From contig JAPLEH010000055.1 of the NCBI GenBank assembly GCA_026391455.1, forward strand, positions 62,001-126,000: a stretch of DNA of 64,000 nucleotides, read 5' to 3'. This DNA comes from Bacteroidota bacterium (GTDB taxonomy: Bacteria > Bacteroidota > Bacteroidia > Chitinophagales > Chitinophagaceae). This document shows positions 17,232 to 25,515 of this stretch, in pieces (within the stretch, counting starts at the first letter, position 1; the number at the start of each line of letters is the position of its first letter). The position numbers were made by a program, and so were the translations under genes. The notes beneath the pieces are model-generated. The model saw nothing but the letters and a program-made list of their open reading frames with translations. It made no database searches and was not told the origin of the DNA.

Positions 17232-17965
17232 ATCCCGGAAAAATCCTGATCGTGGAAGACGAGTTTATTATCAGCGGCGCTATTCAGTCCGCTCTCAACA
17301 AACAGGGCTATAGCTGCCTGGCTGTAAATACCGGCGAAGAAGCTATTTCCTCCCTGAACAATTTTAATCCGGATCTGATCCTGATGGATATAGGCCTGGC
17401 AGGAAAACTTGACGGCTTGTCAACAGCCGCCATAATTCGCCATACCCGTTCCCTGCCAATCGTATATATATCAGAACAAGACAATAGTAGTGTATTTGCA
17501 GTAGCTAAAGAAACCAACCCTACAAACTATATCACAAAACCCTTCAGCGATGGCGAACTGCTTCGGGCCGTAGAACTTGCCCTTACCAATATAGTAATGC
17601 GGGAAAATGAAGCCTCTCCAGCTCCCATGCGTGACAGGGTGGATGATGGCATATTTATTTTTTATAAAGATGAATATATCAAATTGTTGTTTGCCGACAT
17701 TCTTTATCTGAAAGCTGAAAGAATGAATACATTTATCTATTGCACGCGTGAAAGAGAATACAAGATCGCACTCAGTTCAAACCATGTTGTCCTTCAGATG
17801 GCCTGGCCGGCATTAGTAAAAACTAACAAATCCACGTATGTGAATATTCACAAAGTGGAGAGTATCCGAAATGACGAACTAAGAATTCAGAACAGGATTA
17901 TCACATTAAGCAAGATATACCGTGATGATTTTCTCAGCCGTATCAAAAAAATCCGACAGCAATAA
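17228..17965 (+). CDS. LytTR-family response regulator
   Basis: The start at 17228 is favoured because its ATG overlaps the kinase stop codon and begins MNPGKILIVEDE, the canonical first strand of a receiver domain. The receiver (about 1-120) has the acidic pair at 10-11, phosphoacceptor Asp54 (LILMDIG) and Lys104 (ITKPF). A LytTR DNA-binding domain fills the C-terminal half (about 137-245; ILYLKAERMNTFIYC, LVKTNKSTYVNIHKVESI). It is the cognate partner of the TPR kinase. LytTR regulators bind paired direct repeats; the target cannot be inferred here. Confidence 0.9.
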   Translation: MNPGKILIVEDEFIISGAIQSALNKQGYSCLAVNTGEEAISSLNNFNPDLILMDIGLAGKLDGLSTAAIIRHTRSLPIVYISEQDNSSVFAVAKETNPTNYITKPFSDGELLRAVELALTNIVMRENEASPAPMRDRVDDGIFIFYKDEYIKLLFADILYLKAERMNTFIYCTREREYKIALSSNHVVLQMAWPALVKTNKSTYVNIHKVESIRNDELRIQNRIITLSKIYRDDFLSRIKKIRQQ

Positions 17966-18088
17966 TTTTTTTACTTTCATCATTTAGAGTCCCCTCGTAT
18001 CAGTTCACTGTCATTTTGATTTGCAGCGTTACAAGCATATAGCAAAACGAGGACCTATCCGTTTCGGATTTTTATATTCCAAATTTTA

Positions 18089-18874
18089 TCACCCCCTCAC
18101 CCAATTCAAATCCAAATCCGTATTCCCAACTCCTAATCGTCCGATATCTGTAAACTGCCAAACGGTCCATTGCGACCAACCCCTGGCCGGGATGGATTCA
18201 TTGTAATCGATATGATAGCGGGATAACCAGAGCGGGTATTTGGCGCCGAGGTTGTGATTTGCGGGGAGTTTTTTGTCGAGATAACTCTTCCGGCTATTGA
18301 TATAAGGCACCGGATCACCGGGCTTTTGTATACGAGCTAAGAACGTTTGTAACCACAAGAGATATTCATCCGGCTTGAGTGGTGAATCCCAGGTTTTGGT
18401 ATCTTCCAGATCGAGTGAATGGGGCAGATTCGGTGTTGGTAATTGGGCGACTGTATTTAAAAAATCATCCGCTTCGGCGGTCGCATCCGACACGATTGTA
18501 CCACCGGCCTTTGTATCGGGCCTTCCAAAATGATAATAGCCCACTTTTAATCCCAGGCTTTTGGCCTTTTCTGCAAAGACCTTCGCCATTGTATCATAGG
18601 TACCCACCCCTTCGGTCACTTTCATATAGACTTCGGTTACACCTGCCTGTACGATCGCATTCCAATCATTCACTACTTCCCAATGAGAAAGGTCTATACG
18701 GCGTATATAACTTTCCGGATCCGGCAGGTTAATTACCTCCTCAAAATTGGTGGCTCTGGGATCGGGTGGTGCCGCTTCTAAAAAAGAGAGTTTACGCTGC
18801 CTCCGGTAAGACCAGTAGCGAATGGTTCTTGCTGTCATGTTTTGTATTGGTTTGGTTGCTTGTAGTCCGTGCAT
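18089..18874 (-). CDS. Glycoside hydrolase family 25 (lysozyme-like) protein
   Basis: The protein (up to 261 residues; a start at 18838 is also possible) matches the GH25 muramidase barrel. It has RRIDLSHWEVVNDW (first strand with the catalytic-site Asp), VYMKVTEGVGTYD, VGYYHFGRP and the SLDLED acidic motif that carries the catalytic Asp/Glu pair. The barrel ends with WTVWQFTDIGRLGVGNTDLDLN. It would cleave the beta-1,4 bond between MurNAc and GlcNAc. There is no clear secretion signal: the N-terminal ~35 residues are basic (RTIRYWSYRRQRKLSF), so the substrate may be its own cell wall or the start may be misplaced. It is convergent with the response regulator and 76 bp downstream of the Gfo/Idh/MocA gene. 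Confidence 0.8.
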   Translation of the reverse strand: MHGLQATKPIQNMTARTIRYWSYRRQRKLSFLEAAPPDPRATNFEEVINLPDPESYIRRIDLSHWEVVNDWNAIVQAGVTEVYMKVTEGVGTYDTMAKVFAEKAKSLGLKVGYYHFGRPDTKAGGTIVSDATAEADDFLNTVAQLPTPNLPHSLDLEDTKTWDSPLKPDEYLLWLQTFLARIQKPGDPVPYINSRKSYLDKKLPANHNLGAKYPLWLSRYHIDYNESIPARGWSQWTVWQFTDIGRLGVGNTDLDLNWVRG

Positions 18875-18950
18875 CGCCCATCATCCCCACGCTCCGAAAG
18901 TAACGGACTTCCATTGTCTGAACCACCGTGAAAAAACGGTATTCCATTCA

Positions 18951-20318
18951 CTACCATCCCTTCCACACTTTTCCGCCTGCCAGTACCTCCTGTTTCTTTT
19001 CATCAAAAGTCACCTTCATACCGGTATGCACCGCCGCATTAGTCATGATGGTGGCAATAGAATGGTAATAGCCTGCTTCTACCGGTGCATTGGGTTGTTT
19101 ACGGTTGCGCATACATTCCAGAAAATTGCGCATATGGTTGCTCGTTAGTATATCCGCACCCGTATTAGCCGATGCCACAACCGGCGCGGCTTTTTCCACC
19201 AGGTTCATTTCTGGTAGCAGGTTAGGCTGCATGTTCATCGCCGATGCAAAGCGTTCTGTCAGCCCCCCTCTTGGCGATACGGTATTGGTGATCAGGTTGA
19301 GCTCGCCCCCATTGGAATAATAAATTTCTGCCGGCTGCTCATCCCCATTGTGCATACGGGAAGTGAACACCACCTGAAACGCATCACCGCCATCATTTGC
19401 CGGTCCATAATCGAACACAGCGGTGGTGGTATCCCAATTCTTTCGTCCATCCTTCCATTTATAAATTCCCCCGTTTGCCACCACACTTCGTGGGTGTTTC
19501 AGCCCGCTGAACCAATGCACCGTATCGATCTGGTGACTCATCCATTGTCCCGGCATTCCAGAAGAATAAGGCCAAAACAAACGGTACTCCAGATATTTGC
19601 GCGGATCCCAGGGTTCATAAGGACGATTCATTAAAAAGCGCTTCCAGTCGGTATCTTCCTCCTTACATTGTGCCACTAAAGCAGGCCTTCTCCACCGACC
19701 TGGTTGATTCACATTCCAGCTCAGTTCCACCATCGTGATAGCGCCAAATTTTCCGCTTTGAATAAATTCTGCTGCCGCGGTGTAATTACTCCCGCTTCTC
19801 CGCTGTGAGCCAATTTGAACGATCCGGTCACTGGCTTTCACCACTTTCAATGCTGCCCGGTTATCTTCCATCATTTCAGCAAAGGGCTTCTCCACATATA
19901 CATCTTTTCCCGCTTTCACTGCTTCAATGGTATGTAACGCATGCTGAAAATCAGCCGTACTGATGATTACCCCATCGAGATCTTTGATGCGGTAGAGTTC
20001 ATCATTATTTACACAGGCCTGTACATCATGTCCTAGTTTTTCTTTCAGATAAGCTGCTCCTTCTCCCCTGCGGACCTTCCAGATATCGCTTACTGCTACT
20101 ATATCAACGTTTAATTCTTTATAATGATTGAGACAACAGGGCAATAAGGTTTGGCGGAAGCGGTCCGAAAAGCCAACTATGCCAATACGGATACGGTCAT
20201 TGGCTCCGATAATATTACCATAGCTTTTTGCACTGATGCCGAGCGATGCTGCATACACTGCCGCAGAGGCTTTGGCTGATTGTTTGATAAAGCGCCGTCT
20301 TGATACTGACATATACAC
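18951..20318 (-). CDS. Gfo/Idh/MocA-family oxidoreductase with Tat signal
   Basis: The 455-residue protein starts with a twin-arginine signal (VSRRRFIKQSAKASAAVYAAS), so it should be exported folded with its cofactor. A Rossmann domain follows (IRIGIVGFSDRF near 43-54; VDIVAVSDI; VIISTADFQHA), then EKPFAE, the conserved 'EKP' motif of the Gfo/Idh/MocA family, and a C-terminal alpha/beta substrate domain. Exported members often act on free or bound sugars, for example oxidising glycosides to 3-keto forms. The adjacent ThuA-like and DUF1080 genes fit such a pathway. The substrate is unknown. Confidence 0.85.
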   Translation of the reverse strand: MYMSVSRRRFIKQSAKASAAVYAASLGISAKSYGNIIGANDRIRIGIVGFSDRFRQTLLPCCLNHYKELNVDIVAVSDIWKVRRGEGAAYLKEKLGHDVQACVNNDELYRIKDLDGVIISTADFQHALHTIEAVKAGKDVYVEKPFAEMMEDNRAALKVVKASDRIVQIGSQRRSGSNYTAAAEFIQSGKFGAITMVELSWNVNQPGRWRRPALVAQCKEEDTDWKRFLMNRPYEPWDPRKYLEYRLFWPYSSGMPGQWMSHQIDTVHWFSGLKHPRSVVANGGIYKWKDGRKNWDTTTAVFDYGPANDGGDAFQVVFTSRMHNGDEQPAEIYYSNGGELNLITNTVSPRGGLTERFASAMNMQPNLLPEMNLVEKAAPVVASANTGADILTSNHMRNFLECMRNRKQPNAPVEAGYYHSIATIMTNAAVHTGMKVTFDEKKQEVLAGGKVWKGW

Positions 20319-20465
20319 TTGTTTTAATAATTCTAAAAAACCACATTATCCTTGAGGGGTAATGTCATTAAGTTAAGCAGACCTTATTTTGCTAATTCAA
20401 TTTCACTGTCCTTCAGTGTGTTGCTTTAATAGTGCCATCGTCCCGGCTTTTGCCACAATTTATTT

Positions 20466-20850
20466 TGGCTAAAGCCGGGTCGTTTATGCTGATTTATCCC
20501 CGACCTGAAGGTCGGGGCTTTATGACTTTGCCCGATGGGGTCATTCTCTATAATAACATTTTTCTATCAACCTTTTAAACCCTCCTCTTGGCTAAAGCTG
20601 GGTCATTTATTCTGCTTTATCCCCGACCTGAAGGTCGGGGCAATTAAAATCCCTTACCTCAATGACATTGCCCGATAGATCATATTCTATAATTAGATTT
20701 TCCCATCAACCTCTTGAACCTATTGTGGCTAAAGCCGGGTCATTCAGGGTGATTTATCCCCAACCTGAAGGTCGAGGCAATTAAAATCCCTTACCTCAAT
20801 GACATTGCCCGATAGATCATATTCTATAATTAGATTTTCCCATTAACCTT
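20466..20850. repeat. Three direct copies of a palindrome-containing intergenic repeat
   Basis: Copies begin at 20466, 20589 and 20726, each with TGGCTAAAG(C/T)(C/T)GGGTC. They share a TTTATCCCC(G/A)ACCTGAAGGTC core, a TGCCCGAT motif and a tail ending in AACC(T/C)(T/C)TT. Copies 1 and 2 contain the perfect palindrome CCCCGACCTGAAGGTCGGGG (20498-20517, 20621-20640); copy 3 (20758-20777) carries two changes that break the stem. Copies 2 and 3 are nearly identical from CAATTAAAATCCC to the end. The arrangement resembles REP/BIME-like elements or a small non-autonomous element. Confidence 0.7.
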
Positions 20851-20890
20851 TTGAACCTATTCAACCTTTTAAACCTTTTTAACCTCTTAA
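20844..20890. repeat. Short AACCTTTT-type tandem array
   Basis: Five to six units of AACC followed by T-rich or CTATT spacers occur in a row up to the stop codon of the ThuA-like gene. Low-complexity arrays of this kind are common in intergenic DNA of Bacteroidota. No coding potential is evident. Confidence 0.5.
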
Positions 20891-21655
20891 CTACTTCCTT
20901 CCCGTAGCCGCCCACAAAATCCCCGCATACAAATGATTCAAAAATGCCGGATCGCTGTAAACTGCAGGCATATGCCCCAATGCGGTATAAAAAGACCGCC
21001 CTCCATCGTATGCATGATACCAGGCAATGGGATGAAAGACTCCCATGCCCTTGCTTTTTTTGGAGCCCCATTGCACAGCAGGGTCATACGATGATTCATC
21101 TACCGTTAATATATAATGCAGATCATTCGTTTTCTCCGGGCCAAAGTCGTACCATTCATCCGTCCACTGTTTATTACCGGCAAAGCCCTGCAATCCGGGA
21201 AACAATGTATCGGTAATATTCAACCGGGCTGTTTGTATAACAGGGTGAATAAAAAACATGCGACCCACCAGCTTTGTATACCATTCCCAATCATACTCCG
21301 TATCCGATGCGCTGTGTATTCCCACAAAGCCTTTACCAGACTGAATAAAACGTTCCATCACGCGCTGTTGTGTAGAATCGAAAATATCGCCTGTGGTGTT
21401 TAGAAAAACAATGGCTTTGAATTGCTCCAGATTCTTATCGGTAAAACTATTCGGATCTTCCATCAAAACCACATCGAAAAAGTTACGGGCACCCAATTGC
21501 TGAAGGGCCAATACACCCGTATGCACCGACTCATGATGCCATCCGCGGGTAGTGGTCACCAGCAATACCTTGAACTGCTTTGCCCGCGCCAATGCGCAAA
21601 TACTGATACATTGTACCAGGGTCAGTATAAAAAACCATTTTATCCTTCGTATCAT
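20891..21655 (-). CDS. ThuA-like domain protein
   Basis: The 254-residue secreted protein (signal peptide about 1-24, FFILTLVQCISICALA) has the ThuA/class-I-glutamine-amidotransferase-like fold. The first strand is FKVLLVTTTRGWHHES. IVFLNTTGDIF, then GKGFVGIHSASDTEYDW, and HPIAWYHAYDGGRSFYTALGH follow. The latter two are hallmark ThuA segments. The family is linked to trehalose or keto-sugar metabolism and often sits beside DUF1080 and Gfo/Idh/MocA genes, as here. The exact reaction is not established from sequence. Confidence 0.85.
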   Translation of the reverse strand: MIRRIKWFFILTLVQCISICALARAKQFKVLLVTTTRGWHHESVHTGVLALQQLGARNFFDVVLMEDPNSFTDKNLEQFKAIVFLNTTGDIFDSTQQRVMERFIQSGKGFVGIHSASDTEYDWEWYTKLVGRMFFIHPVIQTARLNITDTLFPGLQGFAGNKQWTDEWYDFGPEKTNDLHYILTVDESSYDPAVQWGSKKSKGMGVFHPIAWYHAYDGGRSFYTALGHMPAVYSDPAFLNHLYAGILWAATGRK

Positions 21656-21691
21656 ATTTGCGGGAATTTTATCAAGAGCAAAAAATCAGCT

Positions 21692-23053
21692 TTACCATTC
21701 TCTTATTTTGATATTCTTGAACCACACTTCATTTCCATGATCCTGTAATAATATATAACCGCTTGCCGCTTCTCCGAATGCCGGATACTTGGCATATTTA
21801 CTGTATGCCACCAATGCCCGCCACATTTGAGTTCCCCGTATATATCGCACTGTCAGTTTATCATTCAGATAATGTTCCACCAGACTGTCCTTTACCACTA
21901 TACGCGCATTATTAAAATCTCCCTTGCGGAAAAACTTATCTGCCGGAGCAGGTATCAGGTCATACAATGAGCCCACGGTACGGTTACCGGCAACTCCTAA
22001 TTTGGCATCAGGGTGCAGTTGGTCGTCGAGTATTTGAAATTCACATCCGATGGCTGAACCGGTGCCCTTATTCAATTCCGGATCTACAAAATACTTGATA
22101 CCACTATTGGCCCCTTCCGTTATTTTAAAATCAACAGACAGTTCAAAATTCGTATACAGCCGGGTAGTGATGATATCACCGCCATTGGTGGATTCACCTC
22201 CCGTGCTGCTTAATACTTTTAGGATTCCATTTTCAATCACCCAGCCTTTTTCAGGAAATCCCGTCAGCCTGGCTCCTCTCCAGCCTTCCGTAGATCTGCC
22301 ATCCCATAAAAGCTTCCAACCTGCTTTTGCTTCCTCCCCAGAAATAGTATTATCGTTGCAATTGACCTCTTTGATAGTATGCGGCCCCTTTGTTATGTAT
22401 TTGTTGAGGTCGTGCGTGAGTATCTTAATATTCTTCCACTGAATGGTTTTCCCTTCGTCTTCCGCTTTATCCACCTGGTGTACCTGAAGGGCAATAAAAC
22501 CCGAAGCTGCTTCGGGCATATCATCCAATATGCTGGCACAGGCTATGCCGTTTAACCAGGTTCGTATAGTATGTCCGATCGCTTCGATGCGAATATGATT
22601 CCATTCGCCAGCACGGAATGCTTTTTTAGCCGTCGGATTCTTTTCCAGGTTATACAACCATCCCCGGCGCGCCTCATCATAGATGCCTCCGCTCCAGGAA
22701 CGGGGTGATGGGTCTATTTCGAATTGATAACCATGCACACGGCCATTATTATATGATGCGATACTATGGCTTCTGAATTGGACGCCGGAATTCAAACCAT
22801 TTTCTACTTTATAATCCAGTTCGAGAATGAAATCGCTGTATTCCTTTTCCGTGGCAAGAAATGTATTGGGTGTACCAATCTTGGATATACCAGTGATGAT
22901 GCCATCCTTTAATTGATAGTCGGCCTCACCGTTCAATTTTTTCCAACCGGTCAATTCATTTCCATTGATCAGGTATTCCCATTTAGGCTGTGCATTTGCC
23001 CATACTGTACAAATTGATACTAGAAATAACAGGAATACTTTTTTCGAAAGCAT
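21692..23053 (-). CDS. Secreted protein with two DUF1080 (3-keto-disaccharide hydrolase-like) domains
   Basis: After a signal peptide ([13 protein letters not shown], cleaved about 21) the 453-residue protein has two tandem concanavalin-like DUF1080 domains, about 25-215 and 240-453. Each opens with a '[10 protein letters not shown] / [11 protein letters not shown]' motif, then DGIITG / NGILKV, a [20 protein letters not shown] / [20 protein letters not shown] strand pair, and ends in VWFKNIKI-type residues. The family contains 3-keto-glycoside hydrolases. Tandem duplication within one chain is common. With the Gfo/Idh/MocA and ThuA neighbours it suggests periplasmic keto-sugar processing. Confidence 0.85.
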   Translation of the reverse strand: MLSKKVFLLFLVSICTVWANAQPKWEYLINGNELTGWKKLNGEADYQLKDGIITGISKIGTPNTFLATEKEYSDFILELDYKVENGLNSGVQFRSHSIASYNNGRVHGYQFEIDPSPRSWSGGIYDEARRGWLYNLEKNPTAKKAFRAGEWNHIRIEAIGHTIRTWLNGIACASILDDMPEAASGFIALQVHQVDKAEDEGKTIQWKNIKILTHDLNKYITKGPHTIKEVNCNDNTISGEEAKAGWKLLWDGRSTEGWRGARLTGFPEKGWVIENGILKVLSSTGGESTNGGDIITTRLYTNFELSVDFKITEGANSGIKYFVDPELNKGTGSAIGCEFQILDDQLHPDAKLGVAGNRTVGSLYDLIPAPADKFFRKGDFNNARIVVKDSLVEHYLNDKLTVRYIRGTQMWRALVAYSKYAKYPAFGEAASGYILLQDHGNEVWFKNIKIREW

Positions 23054-23219
23054 ATGGCAGTATTTAAATAGTAAATGGCTAATGAATACATTTGAAACAT
23101 TAGCCTGTAAACAGAATAAGTGCTTACAAGTTACTGAATTTTGCTATTGAGTGAAATACGAAAAATCAGGTCCGGTTATTCAAGCCTGACAACGTTTTAC
23201 TACTTTACGCCATCAACAA

Positions 23220-23579
23220 TTACAGTATAGTTTCGGATTTCAACTTCCTGGAAAGGAAAGAATCGATTACCGAACGGACAAAATCATTCAATGTCATATT
23301 TTGCAAGCTGGCGTATCGGGCGGCCTTCCTGTGCAGTTCTGAAGGAATGCGCACGTTGAAGCTACCTTTATATGATTTTTCAGGATCTTTGCCTAACTGT
23401 TTGCAGGTCTCAAGATAATCCTCGACGGCCTCCCGAAATGCTTTTTTCAAAGCAGTTACAGATGTGCCTTCAAAAGTTACGAGATCATTGAGTCCTATAA
23501 CTTTACCATGAAAAACCTCATCATCAGCACTAAATTGAATGGAGGCGTAGTAGCTTTTATATGTTAACACATCATTCAT
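23220..23579 (-). CDS. hicB: HicB-family antitoxin
   Basis: The 119-residue protein fits HicB antitoxins. It has an N-terminal partially degraded RNase H-like domain (YYASIQFSADDEVFHGKVIGLND ... FEGTSVTALKKAFREAVEDYLETC) and a C-terminal ribbon-helix-helix-type DNA-binding part (SFNVRIPSELHRKAARYASLQNMTLNDFVRSVI). It overlaps the end of hicA by 8 bp on the same strand, the toxin-first order common for hicAB. It should neutralise HicA and repress the operon through the palindrome upstream of hicA. Confidence 0.88.
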   Translation of the reverse strand: MNDVLTYKSYYASIQFSADDEVFHGKVIGLNDLVTFEGTSVTALKKAFREAVEDYLETCKQLGKDPEKSYKGSFNVRIPSELHRKAARYASLQNMTLNDFVRSVIDSFLSRKLKSETIL

Positions 23580-23835
23580 CGTTTAATTTCCCCCTTTCTT
23601 TTAAATGGATTAAAATATCTTTTAACTGGTAGCTTTTCAAAATATTTCCCGGGTGTGGCTTGTGCAGGCTCATAATATTATTCCCGTTATCTACGAATTT
23701 TCGTCTTGACCCGCCTGTCTTACCCGTTTTTACTTCTTTATAACCAAAATATGTTAAAATGCTCACCAGTTCATTCCATGTAAAATCCTTTGGATTCGAT
23801 AAAAGTCTTTTTAATAGTTTGTCCGTTTTCCCCAT
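23572..23835 (-). CDS. hicA: HicA-family mRNA-interferase toxin
   Basis: The 87-residue protein has the HicA double-stranded-RNA-binding-like fold. It carries the TWNELVSILTYFGYKEVKTGKTGGSRRKFV stretch with the conserved G-S-R-F-type core, and SLHKPHP containing the catalytic His. LKSYQLKDILIHL closes the domain. HicA toxins cleave mRNA and tmRNA. It is the first gene of the pair and lies 56 bp downstream of a perfect palindromic operator. Confidence 0.88.
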   Translation of the reverse strand: MGKTDKLLKRLLSNPKDFTWNELVSILTYFGYKEVKTGKTGGSRRKFVDNGNNIMSLHKPHPGNILKSYQLKDILIHLKERGKLNDE

Positions 23836-23891
23836 GAAATAGATCGCTTGTTTATTAAGCTATTGTTCATTGGAAAATGTTTATAGTTTAG

Positions 23892-23918
23892 ATTTGCAAC
23901 TAAAATTTAGTTGCAAAT
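23892..23918 (-). promoter_or_regulatory. Palindromic operator upstream of hicAB
   Basis: ATTTGCAACTAAA (23892-23904) and TTTAGTTGCAAAT (23906-23918) are perfect inverted repeats around one central base. The site lies 56 bp upstream of the hicA start codon and is AT-rich, as expected for a promoter region. Autoregulation by HicB through its C-terminal DNA-binding domain is the natural reading. Confidence 0.6.
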
Positions 23919-24003
23919 TAGAAAAAATATAGGACTCGTCCAAATTGAATTCCGCATAAAGAATTTCCTTGTGTTAAGACATAAAAAAACTACCCCGGGG
24001 AAC

Positions 24004-25098
24004 CTAAAATTTTACCACCTCCCAGAATGCTTTTTTGGGCTTGAGCTGCTTGTCAAACAGCAACGGGTAATCCTTCCTTCCGCGAACGGGAAAATCATCG
24101 AGCCATGAATGCCGGTCGGAAATATTCCAGAAGGTGACGGCCGAAATATTTTTGCGGTACTTCCGGAATAGTTCAAAACACATTTTGTAAGCAGCCCCCT
24201 GCATCGCCTCCTTTTCCGGAGTAAATGCCGTATCATAATCTGCTGCTTTGCGTTCCCTTGATTCGTGCTCTTTCGGATATACTGAAACATCTAGTTCTGT
24301 TATCTGCAACGGAAGTCCCAATGAAGCAAATTCGTGCAACGTACTCTCCAGTTGTGACCGGGATGGCTCATTCACCGCCCAATGAGCCTGTAATCCGATG
24401 CCATGTATGGGGATTCCTTGTGCCTGCAGAGCTTTTATCATACGGATGATCTTCTCCCTTTTGCCTGGATTGATCTCATTGTAGTCGTTGTAAAATAACA
24501 AGGCCTCCGGATCAGCGGCATGGGCATATTCGAATGCACGTGCTACAAATTCCTCTCCGCATATCGTATACCAGGGTGAAGGACGGAAATACTCTCCTGG
24601 CTTATCAGATATCACTTCATTTACTACATCCCAGGCATATATCTTTCCTTTGTACCGTGAGACGACGGCGGTAATATGTTCTTTCAATCGCAGAAGCAAT
24701 ACTTCTTTGGTGACTTGTTTTCCGGTAGCGTCTTTGAACATCCAGGAGGGAGTTTGATTATGCCAGCATAAGGTGTGGCCCCTGAGCTTCAAATTATTCC
24801 GCTGTGCAAATGCTACGATGGAATCAGCACCCGCCCAGTCATACCGTTTCTCATCCGGGTGGACAGGGCCCATTTTCATGGCATTTTCGGGTGTCATGCT
24901 GCCGAATTGATTTACGATCAGGACCGACTCGTCCGTTTTCAATGCCTGGGGTGAAACGGCGACACCTATAGTGAAATAGTCTTTATAATAGTCTTTCAGT
25001 CCAAACTCCCTGTTTACGGTTATACTACGTGGTGAACTGCATTGTATGAAGCATAAAAAAGTAAAGGGGACCCAATTAAGAATTGAATGTTTTTGCAT
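24004..25098 (-). CDS. GH10 endo-beta-1,4-xylanase (lipoprotein)
   Basis: The ATG at 25098 is preferred because it is followed by a lipoprotein-like signal (Cys20 in FIQCSS); an in-frame ATG at 25146 precedes it. The 364-residue protein has a complete GH10 barrel: MTPENAMKMGPVHP (subsite -2 Glu-Asn-Lys), LRGHTLCWHNQTPSWM, DVVNEV with predicted acid/base Glu161, and LQITELDVSV with nucleophile Glu268. It should hydrolyse xylan or xylo-oligosaccharides in the periplasm or at the cell surface. It is the last gene of the xylan locus on this strand, separated by about 420 bp from the gntP gene. Confidence 0.9.
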   Translation of the reverse strand: MQKHSILNWVPFTFLCFIQCSSPRSITVNREFGLKDYYKDYFTIGVAVSPQALKTDESVLIVNQFGSMTPENAMKMGPVHPDEKRYDWAGADSIVAFAQRNNLKLRGHTLCWHNQTPSWMFKDATGKQVTKEVLLLRLKEHITAVVSRYKGKIYAWDVVNEVISDKPGEYFRPSPWYTICGEEFVARAFEYAHAADPEALLFYNDYNEINPGKREKIIRMIKALQAQGIPIHGIGLQAHWAVNEPSRSQLESTLHEFASLGLPLQITELDVSVYPKEHESRERKAADYDTAFTPEKEAMQGAAYKMCFELFRKYRKNISAVTFWNISDRHSWLDDFPVRGRKDYPLLFDKQLKPKKAFWEVVKF

Positions 25099-25146
25099 TT
25101 TGAAAGTATTAGCTATAAAAATATCTATGACTTGACCCGCTTTCAT

Positions 25147-25515
25147 ACGAAGCCTGCTTATTTGATTTGAATCAGACGTTGCAATTATTTTGTGGCAACT
25201 ATTTTTCTCCTATTATTTCTACTGTCTTTCATGGTTCAATTTATCTGGCTGCAATTGCAACTTCTCCTCAGCCCATTTAATTCCTGTTTCATTACGGCGT
25301 AGTGAACCACATAGGAGCAGCATAGGGACATAGCTAATACAACATAGCAGCCTATGTCTTACTCTATCTTTTCTACTGTCCCATGTGTTTCAAATTACGA
25401 AACAGTATAAAAAAGTTTCGCTCAAAAAGACTGTCCATTCTACTGCGTAGTGAACCATATTGAAGGATAGTGAGCATACATAGTTTGCAAAAGCATTTAC
25501 TACTGTAAAAATTAA
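25147..25515. other. Intergenic region between gntP-like and GH10 genes
   Basis: No gene is apparent in these 369 bp. A 13-bp direct repeat GCGTAGTGAACCA occurs at 25297-25309 and 25445-25457. An inverted pair ACATAGG/CCTATGT lies at 25309-25315 and 25351-25357. The decamer TGCAATTGCA (25250-25259) is palindromic but lacks the CCGA centre of the LacI-type sites elsewhere. I see no clear promoter element for the GH10 gene. Confidence 0.4.

Larger units (their letters stand above)
20319..20890. other. Intergenic repeat region
   Basis: No gene is apparent in these 572 bp. They hold three direct copies of a 120-140 bp repeat, two with a perfect 20-bp palindrome, and a short AACC-rich array next to the ThuA-like stop codon (separate entries). 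The promoter of the downstream Gfo/Idh/MocA gene may lie at 20319-20465. Confidence 0.5.

Noticed and set aside
20466-20850. A CRISPR array from the repeated palindromes
   Set aside because: Only three copies, spaced over 100 bp apart, with the 'spacers' themselves repeated; no cas genes nearby.
25250-25259. TGCAATTGCA as a third LacI operator
   Set aside because: It lacks the four-base CCGA centre of the two identical sites, so half-site spacing differs.
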